Assembly: GCA_027574665.1 (NCBI GenBank)
Contig: CM050666.1
Span: 1,984,001 to 2,048,000, forward strand
DNA: 64,000 nucleotides
From: Rhynochetos jubatus
Lineage: Eukaryota > Chordata > Aves > Eurypygiformes > Rhynochetidae
Direction: 5' to 3'
Shown here: piece by piece, positions 34,701 to 45,787 of the stretch
Layout of the letters: every line of letters begins with the position of its first letter
Position numbering within the stretch: position 1 is the first letter of the stretch
Made by a program: the position numbers and the translations under genes
Notes under the pieces: generated by a model
The model's database searches: none
Told to the model about the DNA's origin: nothing
Seen by the model: the letters and a program-made list of their open reading frames with translations, nothing else

Positions 34701-36940
34701 GACAGCAGTGGGATCATTCAATGGTGTAGTTTCTTTAACTCTTTCACTTCAGGAGCAATGGTATCCTGCTGCTGCCTTGCAGTGGTATTGCAGCTTGCTC
34801 CATTCACTGCTTGCAAGCACATGTTCAGTCTGTGATGGGAAGAAGCAAGAGGTGGTATTCAAAGCCCCTGGCCTTCTGACAAAGAGTGGGGAACTTAAGA
34901 AGCAAAGACTTCCCAAAGCTCACCCAATGCAGCATGTGGGGCCAGCGATCTTTCCAATTCCCACCAGACTCCCTGCCCTGCCTGGGAAACCTTCCTGCAG
35001 ATGCCCTGTCCCATGTGCACCCTTTTTCCATGGGCATGCTTGGCCTTCCTGTCCCTCCCTACATCCATACCCGGAGCTGGTACTGCTGTTGCTGGTCTCT
35101 CTCTGCCCCTTGCCCCAGCACTGGGGACCTGATGCAAGGCATCCCTTCAGCTAGCATAATTTTCTTTCTACTGTGAAAAAGGCTTCATTCTCCCTTGGAT
35201 TTTCTGACTTAAGCAGAAAGCTGAAAGGGCAAGTTAGCTCCTGTTTTGCTCCTCACAGCTCTTTGAACCAGCCAGTGAGACTTTAGGAGGGTGGGGATTA
35301 AGCTGTGGGGTCTGTTCGCTGCTGCAGTGTTCTGTTCGCTGTTCTTCCTCTGTCCCCTGGTGCAGTGCCCCATTGCCCTCACCCACAGCTGCTCCAGGTG
35401 ATGCCCTGGCTGTGGAGGTGTCCTAGGCAGGAGGGAGCTGAGCTCCTGGTGGGTGGAATCACTCTGGCTCTGTTTGCTTTACCTAGCAGGAACACAGGGT
35501 CCTGGGTGTCAGCCCCACCTAGCACATACCAGGTATTCATCGCTGGAAGTTTCTCTGGGAGCTGGGGATTACAGCAGCTGCTGACTGCAGGAGCAGCAGC
35601 ATCCCAGTAGGAGCTGCTGGGCGAGCCCCGATCAGAACAGAGGTGCGAGAAAGGCTCTTCTGGATTTAGTTCCTGGCAGTGCAGGGGCCAGGAGTTGTGT
35701 GGGACTGAGCTGGGCTGGAGCAGACTGTATTCCCTTCAGAGGGACCGGCAGAATAACTTCCTTTCTGACTCATTCCTGAGGCTGCAGGCAGTGCCTGAAG
35801 CAGCTGATGGGTGCTGAGCCACTGGAAGGAGCAGGGAAAGGGAAGGGTGAGAGTGTGGGTGAGTGTAAGTAGGGTCCCAGGCACTGAGTGCTGCATCCAT
35901 CAGCACCACACCCACACAGGATAGAAAGCATAAGCCTTCCTCACATAAAAGCATAAATGGCTGGAGCATCCTAGCTCCCTGAGGCTCTGCTTTCACTATG
36001 CAGACTCCCAAAAGCAGGAGGAATCACTTGGGCTTTCTTCATGGGCACAGCAGGGCAGGCTGAGCCTGTTGCAATTCAGCTGACCCCACCAACTGGAGCT
36101 GAACTTTAAGAGCTGCTTTGCTGTGGGCGTAGGTGGATGTTGTTTGCAAAACTACTATTCCTGGGGCTCAAGCTCTTGTGTCCTTCCTCCTCTTCTGCAG
36201 TCTGTGTGTGGAAATGGCTGTTGCCCACTCTAGAAGCTGGCATTGCTGCTAGAAGATGTTCTGCTTCTTTAGCAGTTCGAGAGCTTCAGCAGTTACAAAA
36301 ACTTCTCTTTAAAAATTCATGTTATTCTGTATCATGTTAAATATTTATCCTTAAGGAACAATGTGTTCCTCCCTCCCCCATTCTGCTATGATACCTATTT
36401 TGCATATAAGCTGATTAATAATTAAGCATCTACATTTTATTTTGACTAACAGAAGATGTGCTCCAGCCAATTGGATGCCTGTTGTGTTCTGCTGAGCTCT
36501 GAATTCACCTTCCCTCTCAAGAACCAAAGGGATTCTCTCTGGTTTTATCTTGCAGCACTACTGCAGTGGGAACCCACGTTGCCCACAGCCAGTCCTGGAC
36601 CACCTTCATTGCTGCAGTGCTGCAGTGCCCAGGCTCGCTTTGCCATGAGAAGGCTGCCCCTTCCCTTTACACCCAGTAGGAAGCCAGGGTGGTTTCTTCA
36701 GCCCCAGCTGTGTTTTCTTCCTGCCTTGTAACTTGGCTGTCTTTGGGTGAAAATAATGGAAAGGTTTCTCTTAGTCTGGGGCAGGAAAAGAGGCACTGAT
36801 CTAGCCAGGCAGCCAGGATGGCCCGTGGCAGCAGTGTATGCCTGGGTGCCACCTTTTACTTCTGCTGAAGCAGCAAACAGGGGAAGATACTGTGTGTCCT
36901 GGTCCAAAGTCAACCATGTCCTGTCTGGCTCCGAGATCAG

Positions 36941-36980
36941 AGCTGCTGCTGAGTGCTGAGCTGCTGCTGAGCTGCTGAAC
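36941..36980 (+). repeat. GCTGCTGA-type short repeat
   Basis: Imperfect repetition of gctgctgag/gctgctgctgag over about 40 bp; a low-complexity microsatellite. Confidence 0.65.
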
Positions 36981-38177
36981 AGCTCCATAGCAAACACTGC
37001 ATGGTGGCATGAGGACTCAGAGGACAGTTTCCTTCAATGCAGCTTTGAGCTCCTGTGGCCGCCTCTGAGGAATCATCTGTTGAAGCTGAGACCCAGCCTC
37101 CCTATAAATGATTCCCCAGTGGGAAGGGGGAGACACCTTGAAACAGGGACCTGGCCTGGTGACACAAACAGGGCTGGTTAGTCCCTTAGCCCCACTGGAT
37201 GCACACTCCTTTGGAAGCGGTTGGTAGCTCCATCTCTGTGATTGGAGCCTCCCTGCACAGGATTTTTGTGCAAGAGGGATGCGTGGTGTCTTAGTGGGGC
37301 TGGGCACACAGTAACTGGACCTTAGCCAACCTTGCAGGTGCTGAGTATGCATCTCCCAAGGGATATGGGATCCTTCCCCTGTAAAGCCAGCTCCAGTAGA
37401 CAATCGGTCACTGGAGAATAAGACCTCTTGGCAACCTGGGTCCCAGTTCTGCTGCAGGGGTAAGTTGACACTCCAACGCTGCTCAGGAACAAGGGCTGAG
37501 GAAAGAGCTGACACAAGGACAAACTGTAGCCTAGGATTATAAGGCTGCTAATAAAACTGGATTACTATTCAGGAGAGATGCTGAAAAAACTGCATTGGTA
37601 TTCTGTGGGAGATTTCAGTGTTAGGCCCTTCTTCTCCCCACCCTAGATTTTCGAAGGAATAACAAAAATAACTCTTAAGTTTCCCCATGGATATACCATC
37701 CCAGCTGCTTAGCAAACATGAGAGCGTCTTGTTTTTCGTAATTTCCAAGCAGAGTAATGCATACTTTTTTCACCAGTAAAAATGAAGCTACAGGATCCAT
37801 TTTGGAATAGATGTTTGAGTGTTCAGGAAACAAGGAAATTAAAGCAAATTGTGTTGAGGTGTTTGCTTGGGAAGCTCTATCAAAATAAATGTGATTTCTC
37901 ATTGTGGTTCCTTTCAGTAGTGCTGCATTTTCGAAATGGTCTGTCAAAAGCATCCAAGCTGGGTCTACCCTTTAGACTGGAATTACAAAATTAAGAGACT
38001 GTGCAAGACTGAGATTTACTAAAGCATTTGGTGCAGATTCACATGAAATCTTTGTCTCAGACTGAGTTTTAACAGCCTGGGTTGTAAATGCTGTCATAAA
38101 GAGCAAAGATCGCCTGGGGGTTGTAAATAGAGGGTGAGGATGGGTAATGGCAGAACGAAGAGGAGGGTGCTGAGGCT

Positions 38178-38208
38178 GGGGGGGGGGGTGGGGGGGTGTG
38201 TGTGGGGG
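38178..38208 (+). repeat. G-rich tract with quadruplex potential
   Basis: Long G runs separated by single T or short TG stretches, then GGGGG, followed by a tgtacac stretch. At least four runs of three or more G lie within 31 nt, which satisfies the usual G-quadruplex pattern. Confidence 0.75.
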
Positions 38209-39289
38209 TGTACACGGGACACACACGCATGACAATTGGTGTTTCTTATTTAACAGCTTCATTAGTGAGCTGGAGTCAGGCACACATAGCATGGTAATGA
38301 AAGGCGCAGATGGTGCTAACATGGGAGGTGTTGCAAACAACAGTTCCGTGTAGAGGCACAATAGGGTGACACTCAGCTCACAAGTAAATGGTCCAGGACA
38401 AAGATGGCCAAGGGCAAAGCTGGCAGCGACACAGCAATGAAGGCCAAGGCAAGAGTGTGCTCAGGTTAAGTGGCAGGTTTCATTTGCCACGTGATGCAGC
38501 CTTCCTTCCTTCCTCAAGCAGGGGGGAAGCTGGGTGCATCTGCATCACTTTGTCTCATTGGACATACTGAGTTCAGGGCACTGTTATCAGCAAAATCCTG
38601 AAAACCTGGGAGCAGAGAGAGCAGCAAGAGTGAGCAGGCCCTGAGGTGTTGGGGTAGCTGTGTGATGTTTGCATGGCCAGGGCTTGCTGTGTGCCCTGAA
38701 TGAGCATGCATGGTGTAAGCTGTTTTTAGGGAGGGGGGGAGGGATCATGAATGCAGAAGTCCCACCTTGAAAGGGCCTGTCTTGAGGGTGTCAAGCACTG
38801 GTTGTAGGACATACAGGGCTGTAGGATCGTCTTGAGGACCCAGAGGTGAGGCATCTAAAGAAAGAGATGAAGTGTTAACTACAGCCTGGGCCTGCTGTGC
38901 TGCAGAGACTGGCAGCCACATCCCTTACATAAGTCAGCTGAGGCTTTTTCTTGTGGGGATTTGTTGGAAGAGACATGGTGCAGGGGACCAGCAGTGGAGT
39001 GCCTCAGAAGTGCATGGGAGAATGGGAAATACTTGCCAAGGCAGGCCCAGAGTCTTGCCTGCCTCTGTGCCAAGGCTGTGTGCATCAGCAAGAGCTCTTT
39101 AAGAGGGCAAGATCTCATGATGCCCACCATTAAAGCTGGGGAGTAGGGACATGAGAGATGCACTGTGGGCTGGTACAGGTGTTTGGCCCTGCTACACCTC
39201 CAAGATTGGGTGTTGGAGTGCTGCTTGCATTTTACAGCTTGTATTTTGTATGGTTGATCACTATGACTTATTTGATTTCTGATTTGAAT

Positions 39290-39480
39290 TCTCTGGCAGT
39301 AACCTTATGCCACTGGATCTTGCTTTGCCATCCTCTGCTACAGAGCCTCTGAGCAGCCCTGTAGTTGTCTTCCCTGAAAGTGCTTAGGTGCTGTTATCAG
39401 GTCACTTCTTTTAGCTTCTCTTTAGGGAAGAAGCAGATCATGTGTCTTTAAACTCACACCTTCTGTCCTGGCTGATGATA
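39290..39480 (-). repeat. Ancient CR1 LINE fragment
   Basis: The plus strand reads ccactggatcttgctttgcc, then gtgcttaggtgctgttatca ggtcacttcttttagcttct, which I align by eye to the antisense of an old amniote CR1/L3-type element (AAGTACTTATAGACTGTTATCAAGTCACC ... CTTCTCTTT). It is highly diverged and no frame remains. The boundaries are approximate. Confidence 0.5.
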
Positions 39481-40953
39481 CTGGTTTAGGCTCTTTGCAG
39501 CCCCTCCCCCTCTTCAGCGGGAGTAGATCCCCCTGTCTGTAACCAGGCTTGTGCCTCTCTCTCTGAAAGCACTTGGGATGGCTTTGCACTGGAGCAATAC
39601 TGTGATCCTGCCTTCCTTGTGTTGCAGTATGGGCCAGTTCCCTTCTGGACTTGCTGAAGGCCATTGATGTGTGACCATGTTTATTGCTAGTGTTCAATAC
39701 CAGCACTTGTGTCTTGAGCTATGACACTGGCTGGATGCTGCATTTTTGATGAGCAGTTATTGGTTTTGGACATGCCCTGGCAGATTGACAGGACAGGAAT
39801 TGTTGGATCTGGTGCATTTGGACACGGACAATGAAGTTTTCTTTTACTTTATTCCTGTCTGTGTGAACCTGGCTGGCTTTGTGCCAGCAGCTCTCCTGTC
39901 CTTTCCTCTGCTGGGACAGCAGCAGCCCCTCTCCCTCCTTCCTCTGCATTTATCCACTGCTCAATTCCAGTGCTTGGTGCATGGGGTGGAGGGGCTTTTG
40001 ACCTTGTTTCCTCTCAGTCTGGAAGGAAGCAATGCCTGCAGTCTCTCCTCTTGCACTGAAGATAATGTAACTGTAACTAATGCCCCAGCCCAGGAGTTCA
40101 ATGGAGGTGGTTAACACAGTCAAAATAGAGGTGAACCAGTTTTACTCCTACATGTCCTTTCTCTCCAGGACTGGTCAGAAATGCAGGCTCAGCTGGAGAA
40201 ATGAAACATGCCAGGGCCCTAGACCTCCCAGGAGAGCTGGACAATATGGCCAAACCAGGGAACTACTTGCACAGCCCAAGCCATTAATGACCCTGTATCT
40301 GCTCTCAGCAGCCCAGCATCCCAGCTCATTTCTCCTGCTGGCAGAGAAGTGGCAGCTGAGGCTAGGATAATGAGGATAACATGCCAATGCCAAGGGAGAC
40401 CGGCACCAAGGCTTGGACCAGAATTGACCTGGGAGCTGTCTCCAACTTGCAGGGACCAGGGATTGCACTGGTGAGCACTCAGCCACTTGCTGCTCCCTCC
40501 CAAGCTAGTCATCACTGCTCAGTTTTGCTCTCAGAGCATAACTGCCCTTTACTCTGCCATGTGGATTGCAGGATCATGTCGGAGGGTTAGCAGGCCCCTC
40601 TGTTTTGTGTCATCACTGGGAAATGTGGTAGGTCCAGGAGAAATTCCCAGAAGCCTGCTGGATGTGATTATCATGGGATGTTGAGCTAGAACCGTCATAG
40701 TGCTTCTACTGGGCCTGCCTTCAGGGCCATAACAGTTTTAATGGCCAGTTTTAAGTAGAAGGTGCCTAAATTGCAGGGACACAGAATAAATGGCAGGGGT
40801 GTGTGCACAACAGGCACATATGTGTAGCAACAGAAGATGTACATGTGCACAAAATTTTCCCCCTTTTCTTTCCCTGCCCTGCAAATATGCCTAGTGGAAA
40901 TCCCTCTAGTTCTCCTTTGGTCACACTGAGCTCCGTGACTTTTGCAGAAATAC
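39481..40953. other. No gene seen
   Basis: About 1.5 kb with no recognised exon or repeat. Open frames up to 122 codons are unremarkable. Confidence 0.45.
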
Positions 40954-41731
40954 TGTGTGCTGGGTTCAGTCAGGAAAGGGTTAACTCCCTTTACTGTGGT
41001 TACTAGGAAGTTGCTAAGAAAAACATTGGTAAGGCCTCAGCTGGTGTAAGGGATGGCCTGTACTGAATTCAAGGTCTTTTGTCCACTTTGGATACTGTAG
41101 CTGACCCAAACTGACTAAGGAAGTATTTCATTCCATAGTACGTCATGTTCCGGTTCTCTTAGGCGGGGAAGGGGGTCCAGTAGCCATTACTCTTCCCTTC
41201 TCTCTCTCCTTTATTCCCTTGCTCATCTCTCTGGGCAACTTGCTAACCCTCCTGCATTAGCTGCTTTGCTAACTCCTGTGCTGGCTCATTTGTGTGGGAG
41301 CTGGTGGATAGTTTTGAGTTTCTGGCCATGTTATCGCTGATAGGGTTCATTCGGAATCTGCTGCATTAGCTCCCGGGCTGCAGCCCTCGGGCTGCAATCG
41401 CTCTCAGGCTGTGGTTCTCAGGCTCTCTGGGTCTGATTTTCATCACTCAACATCTGGGTGTGCATTGGTCAGTGGATGGTGGGAAATTGTAACATATTGT
41501 ATTATATTGTATATATTGTATCATATGTTTTATTTTCTACTAACTTAATTATTTATTATTAGTAGTATCTGTATATATTGATCTAGGTTCAATTAGTAAA
41601 TAGTTCTTATCTCAGTTTTATGAGCTTCCTTACTTCTTTTTCCTCCGAATCTTTCCCTCCACTGGAGGAGGGGAGGGGGATTTGTGAGAGTGGCTTCATG
41701 GTATTTTGCTAGCCAGAGTTAAATCACGACA
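40954..41731 (+). repeat. Solo LTR, same family as the provirus LTR
   Basis: About 778 bp, beginning TGTGTGCTGGGTTCAGTCAG and ending AAATCACGACA, the same termini as the provirus LTR at 5582-6389 but on the plus strand. Long blocks agree closely, for example ggcctcagctggtg, gatggcctgtactgaa, aggaagtatttcattccata and ggggtccagtagccattact; by eye about 85-90% in aligned parts. No internal retroviral sequence follows, so it is a solo LTR left by LTR-LTR recombination. Target duplications are unclear: only a 3-4 bp agreement (atac/atac) is visible at the edges, depending on where the terminal A is assigned. Confidence 0.88.
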
Positions 41732-43099
41732 TACCGTCACTTCAAAACACAGGCACTGTGAAACATCATCATTTTTGAGCACTCAGGGAAGGGGGGGAAC
41801 ATATGAGCAGGTCTGGGGGTGGGCCAGGAGCCTTGCTGATAGAGGTCAGCATCTCTTCTTTGGCTCAGGACCCTTTCCTGATATTGCAGACGATGTCCAT
41901 GGCAAACTTCAGTGAGTGGATGGTTTTCCCTTGGGCTCCCAGGTCAGGCAGGACCACTGCCTGTGACCTGACTGCCTCTGCTGCCGTTGTCCTCTTTGGG
42001 CTGTGGTTTTCTGGCTGCAGAGGGTGAGCAGAGGCACAAAGGTGTAGAGGTGATGGCTTTGCAGGTGTCTGGACCAAGACAAAACTCAGGCAGTTGGGCA
42101 ACAATAATTTTAGAAAGACTGTGCTCAGATCCTACAAAACATCCATCCTGAGAGGGATGACACTCACACATGGTCCACCCACCGGAGCCTGGTCCTGCTG
42201 TCCTTCTGTGCCAAGCTTCTTAGTGTCTGTCTCCTTCCCAAGGCATATGGTGACTCTGAGCTTCACTTGCCCTGTTGTTCATGTCCCTATGTGGATGGTC
42301 TTATGTTGAGCTCTCCCTGTGATCCACATCAGCAAGGTGAGCGGCATTGGGTAGAGGCACCAACAATCTCATGACCGGTGCAGAAAGCAGGAATGAGTCT
42401 GAGCTGAGGTCCGTATCTCCTTAGACAGGAGCTTGTTCCTACTCCAGCTGACAGGTAGTTCAGGCACTGCTTGTTCTCCTCTTTTTCCACAGTTGGCCAT
42501 GCTTTCTGCAGGAGTTCCCCCTCCACAGAGGCTACAGCATTCATCTGAGGCATTTCCATGTGTTTCAGACAAAGCCAGGCCATGGCTATGCTAGAAGCAA
42601 AGCTCTCCTAATGTATACGAGAGCTAATAACTCCTTCCTCTCCTATTCTCTGTGCCAAGCTTTTCTCCTGGGAAAGCCCCCTCTTTAAATAGCAGGCTGA
42701 GTGGTTTTAGGTTGCAGAGTGGTTTTGCAAAGAATTGCATCAAGGATTCTTAGTGCTCGACCTTTCCCATCTTGCTGCAATTTCTGAGTGTGAGACTCAG
42801 GCTGTGAAGTGACTGGAAATGCCTCTGACCCCACACAGTGTGTTCTTCTGAGCCAAGCCTCGAGCCACAGAGGTCTCCAGAGGGACCTGCCCTGCCTTCC
42901 CCAGATGGTGCTTGTGATGGGGCTCACGGAGACCTGGGACAGCCTTTGCATGGACAATGTTGCTGAAAAGTGACATGGCTCTTGAGGGGGCCTACCATGT
43001 GTACCGAGCTTGTGCTGCTCCTACTCTGGGAAGACACAGCATGATGGTGTTAGCTGGGGTGTGCTGCTGTTTTAAGCTTTGGATCTGTAAGTTCCTCTG
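41732..43099. other. No gene seen
   Basis: About 1.4 kb between a solo LTR and a CR1 end. No domain-bearing frame or known repeat recognised. Confidence 0.45.
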
Positions 43100-43359
43100 T
43101 CTGAAGTCAAGTTGTGCCAGGGGAGGTTCAGTTTGGATATTAGCAAAAAATTCTTCATGGCAAGGATTGTCAAGCATTGGAACAAGCTGTTGAGGGAAGT
43201 GGTGGAATCGCCATCCCTGGAGGTATTTAAGAGACGAGTTGATGTAGTGCTTAGCGACATGGTTTAGGGTAGACTTGCAGTGCTAGGAGGACGGTTGGAC
43301 TCAATGATCTCAAAGGTCTTTTCCAACCAGAAAAATTCTATTATTCTATGATTCTATAA
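43100..43359 (+). repeat. CR1 LINE 3' end fragment
   Basis: Plus-strand CR1 sequence: caagttgtgccaggggaggt, ttggatattagcaaaaaatt, gtcaagcattggaacaagct, tggtggaatcgccatccctg, then aggacggttggactcaatga and ggtcttttccaaccag, ending in the octamer tail ttctattattctatgattctata. It encodes the end of CR1 ORF2 ([12 protein letters not shown] ... [19 protein letters not shown] stop) followed by the 3' UTR. About 260 bp, 5'-truncated, moderately diverged. Confidence 0.9.
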
Positions 43360-45249
43360 GTCAGCTGAGCCAAATGGCACCAGGAGTGCTGACAGTGACA
43401 GCTGGAGGAGGCAGAAGGCAGCCTAGGTCTGCTCAAGAGCAGACCTGAGGGACTTCAGACTGGAGCAGAAGGGTCACGCCAGCACCGTGCAGGAGACTGG
43501 ACCTGCGTGGGACAGGCTTCCTTCCCAGGAGGCGAGAGGGGCAGCCAGCAGGGTTGTCTGCCTACAGAGGGTCATGCCCACCGTGGCTACACCAATCCCA
43601 GCTCAGATACCTGTCTTTGAGTTGGCAGCCAGTTGGAGTGGCTCATGGCTGCTAAGGCCCACGCAGGAGACGACACCTGGGTGAAAAGGGATTTTCAGAT
43701 TGACAGGCAAAGGTTAGATAAGGGTTGGTGTCAGGAGCTGGAGCTGAAGCGAAAGCTGTTTAACAGGAACAGGAGCTGCTGCTGTGCCAAGGGGGATGGC
43801 AGGTCTGGTGCCACTGGCAGGTTCAGCAGACAGATTTTGCATTTCCCTCTTGATCAGCTCTGAGTTTGAAGCAGGATTAAATCCAGGTAGTCTTACTGTC
43901 TCTGAAATGCAGAAGAGCAGACAACAAGGTTGTCTTCTAGGGCTTTCCAGACAGTGATTGTGGACTGGGAAGGGATGCTGCCTTAGAGGCAGGTTTATTC
44001 CACATCCCTGACCTGCCTCCTATGTGGCAAGACCCTTCTGCTCGCCCCATGGCCACACTTTGATGGAGATCAGTGACCAGGCTTGTGGGATCCATTCCTT
44101 GCCTTGCAGAGCATTGCAGTAGACTGTATGTTAAGAGTAGGAAGATCCCCAGTGCAGGCACATATATAGCCTGTTCCTGACACTGCTGGAGGGTCTGGTA
44201 GTCTGAATGAGCACAGATCTGCTTCAAACCCAGCTTTGCAGAGAAGAGCAGATGTCTGTGTGAAATGGCAAGGGCTGAGATGTGGCCAGGGGCTATTATG
44301 TGCAGAGAAATCAGGGTAAGCACAAAGAAATTGGGAAAAATATATTGTTTTCAAAATTTAAATTAGTTTTGTTTCTTTTCATGTTGTGGGTCTGCGTTTT
44401 CTTTTCCTCTTACAGGCTTATGCTACTAAAGTTGTTGTTTTGTGCTTGCTTCTTTAATTAGTTTCTTAGCAGTTTCCCAGCTTTTCTGTAGAGACTTTTT
44501 CTTCTGAAAAAGTTTATTTCTTAAGGTTAGTCCTTAAAATGTTCATCCATACTGAAAAGCAGTGCCAAAGCCCAAGGAAAAACTTTACTATAAGAATGAT
44601 ACATACACAATTGCTAAGCAGCAAACTCCACATTCTGATGCACTGAGGAGTCTCCCAGCAAGAGAACCATGGGGCTTTGATTTGGACATATCCCATCATC
44701 AGAGTTGGCAGGTTGAATTTATTTGGACTTTGGCTCCTCAAGCAGTTAAATGCTTTAAAAAAGCCTTCCTAATTCCCTGCAGCTGGAAGTATGAGGCTAA
44801 TTTTATACTGCTTTGTTTGGAAATGTCAGCTTGTGTGTACAAGAATTTTACAGCAACTTTGTTCACTGAGATCACTTTTCAATGTTAACAAGGAATCAAT
44901 TTGTTTTGAATGTGCAAAGATTTTATGCCACTAAGTAAGAAGATTTTTTAATATATATAATAAGCCCATGGTATTGTCTATGTTTTGAATAATTGGTATC
45001 CTTCTTGCTGCCCTGCCTCAGGAAAGACGCTGTAGTAAAGGAAAAGTCTGTAAGAAGGGCAGCCAGGATGAACAGAGGTACAAAATAGGCCTCAGGTGGG
45101 GAAGGACCCATGTAGAGGTTTGTACGCTTTTGCAGACCTTTTACGCAAAGGTCTCCAAAGCATTGAGTGGGACAGGACAGTTGAGCAGAGAGTAATTAGT
45201 TGCTATTTTTAACACTGGTAGCACCCAGTAAAATGGTGAAGCTGAAGTC
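43360..45249. other. No gene seen
   Basis: About 1.9 kb. The right part (44330-45000) is AT-rich with scattered runs but no recognised element; no coding signature. Confidence 0.45.
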
Positions 45250-45570
45250 TCATGGCACATCCATCACTTCTGGAAATCTTTGCCCTATGATGCTGTGGGA
45301 GTCAAAAGAGAGAGTGAGTTTAAAGAGGAAAGGCAAACTGGCTTTCTGGGATCCATTGGTGGCCATAAAGTGGATGGTTTGTGTGCAATCCTGATTTTGA
45401 AAGTCTCCAAACCACTATTACCTCTGACAGTGTGGCGGGGGAAGGGCTATTATATTCTTGCCCTGCTTCTCTTACTGGTATCTAAGTGGAGGCTGCTGAC
45501 TGTGTCAGAGACAGCATGAAAGCTCTGATGATCTTTGCTGTGGTTCAGTATGCTGGTTCTCATACAAAAA
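45250..45570 (+). repeat. Ancient CR1 (amniote-type) 3' end
   Basis: The plus strand reads tcacttctggaaatctttgc cctatgatgctgtgggagtc and aaagaggaaaggcaaactgg, resembling the old CR1 block TTCTGGAAYGC...GGAAGTGGTGGAGTC...AAAAGRGG. It ends with gtgtcagagacagcatgaaa ... ttcagtatgctggttctcat, resembling the 3' UTR line GGAGACAGGATACTGGGCTAGATGGACC...CCAGTATGGCCATTCTTAT. It is very diverged, so much older than the copies at 21333 and 43100. The 5' boundary is approximate. Confidence 0.58.
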
Positions 45571-45763
45571 GAAGAGTTAAAAACTGGGTTCATAGGAGCA
45601 GCTAAGACCCAGATTCAGAGCTGCTTAAGTGTTGGAGAAACAGGGATTTAACTTTTAGAAGATTAATATTTCTTTCTTTCTCTCATCTGTCTTTTTTTAA
45701 CTGTTTTCTAAAGTTACAGTAAAGCATCCCATGGATGTGTTTTTCTGGTTAGTTTATTCTTTC

Positions 45764-45787
45764 TGTGTGCACGCGTGCACGTGTGTA
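45764..45787. other. 24-nt alternating purine-pyrimidine stretch with palindrome
   Basis: tgtgtgcacgcgtgcacgtg plus tgta alternates pyrimidine and purine without interruption. Inside it gtgcacgcgtgcac (45767-45780) is a perfect palindrome containing two CpG. Such sequence can adopt Z-DNA or a cruciform. Confidence 0.8.

Larger units (their letters stand above)
30636..39289. other. Non-coding stretch, no supported gene
   Basis: About 8.6 kb without recognisable exons. Small features are an AT-rich block at 31020-31210, a 13-bp inverted repeat at 31618-31663, three 20-bp repeats at 31701-31760, a GCTGCTGA-rich run at 36941-36980 and a G-rich tract at 38178-38208. The longest open frame here (176 codons, near 32845-33375) has no domain. 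Confidence 0.5.

Noticed and set aside
40951-41736. Five-base target duplication tactg/taccg for the solo LTR, taking its start at TGTGC.
   Set aside because: The provirus LTR and the tip at 60309 both show the start as TGTGTGC, so the LTR should begin at 40954 and the pentamer match is probably accidental; the duplication is left undecided.
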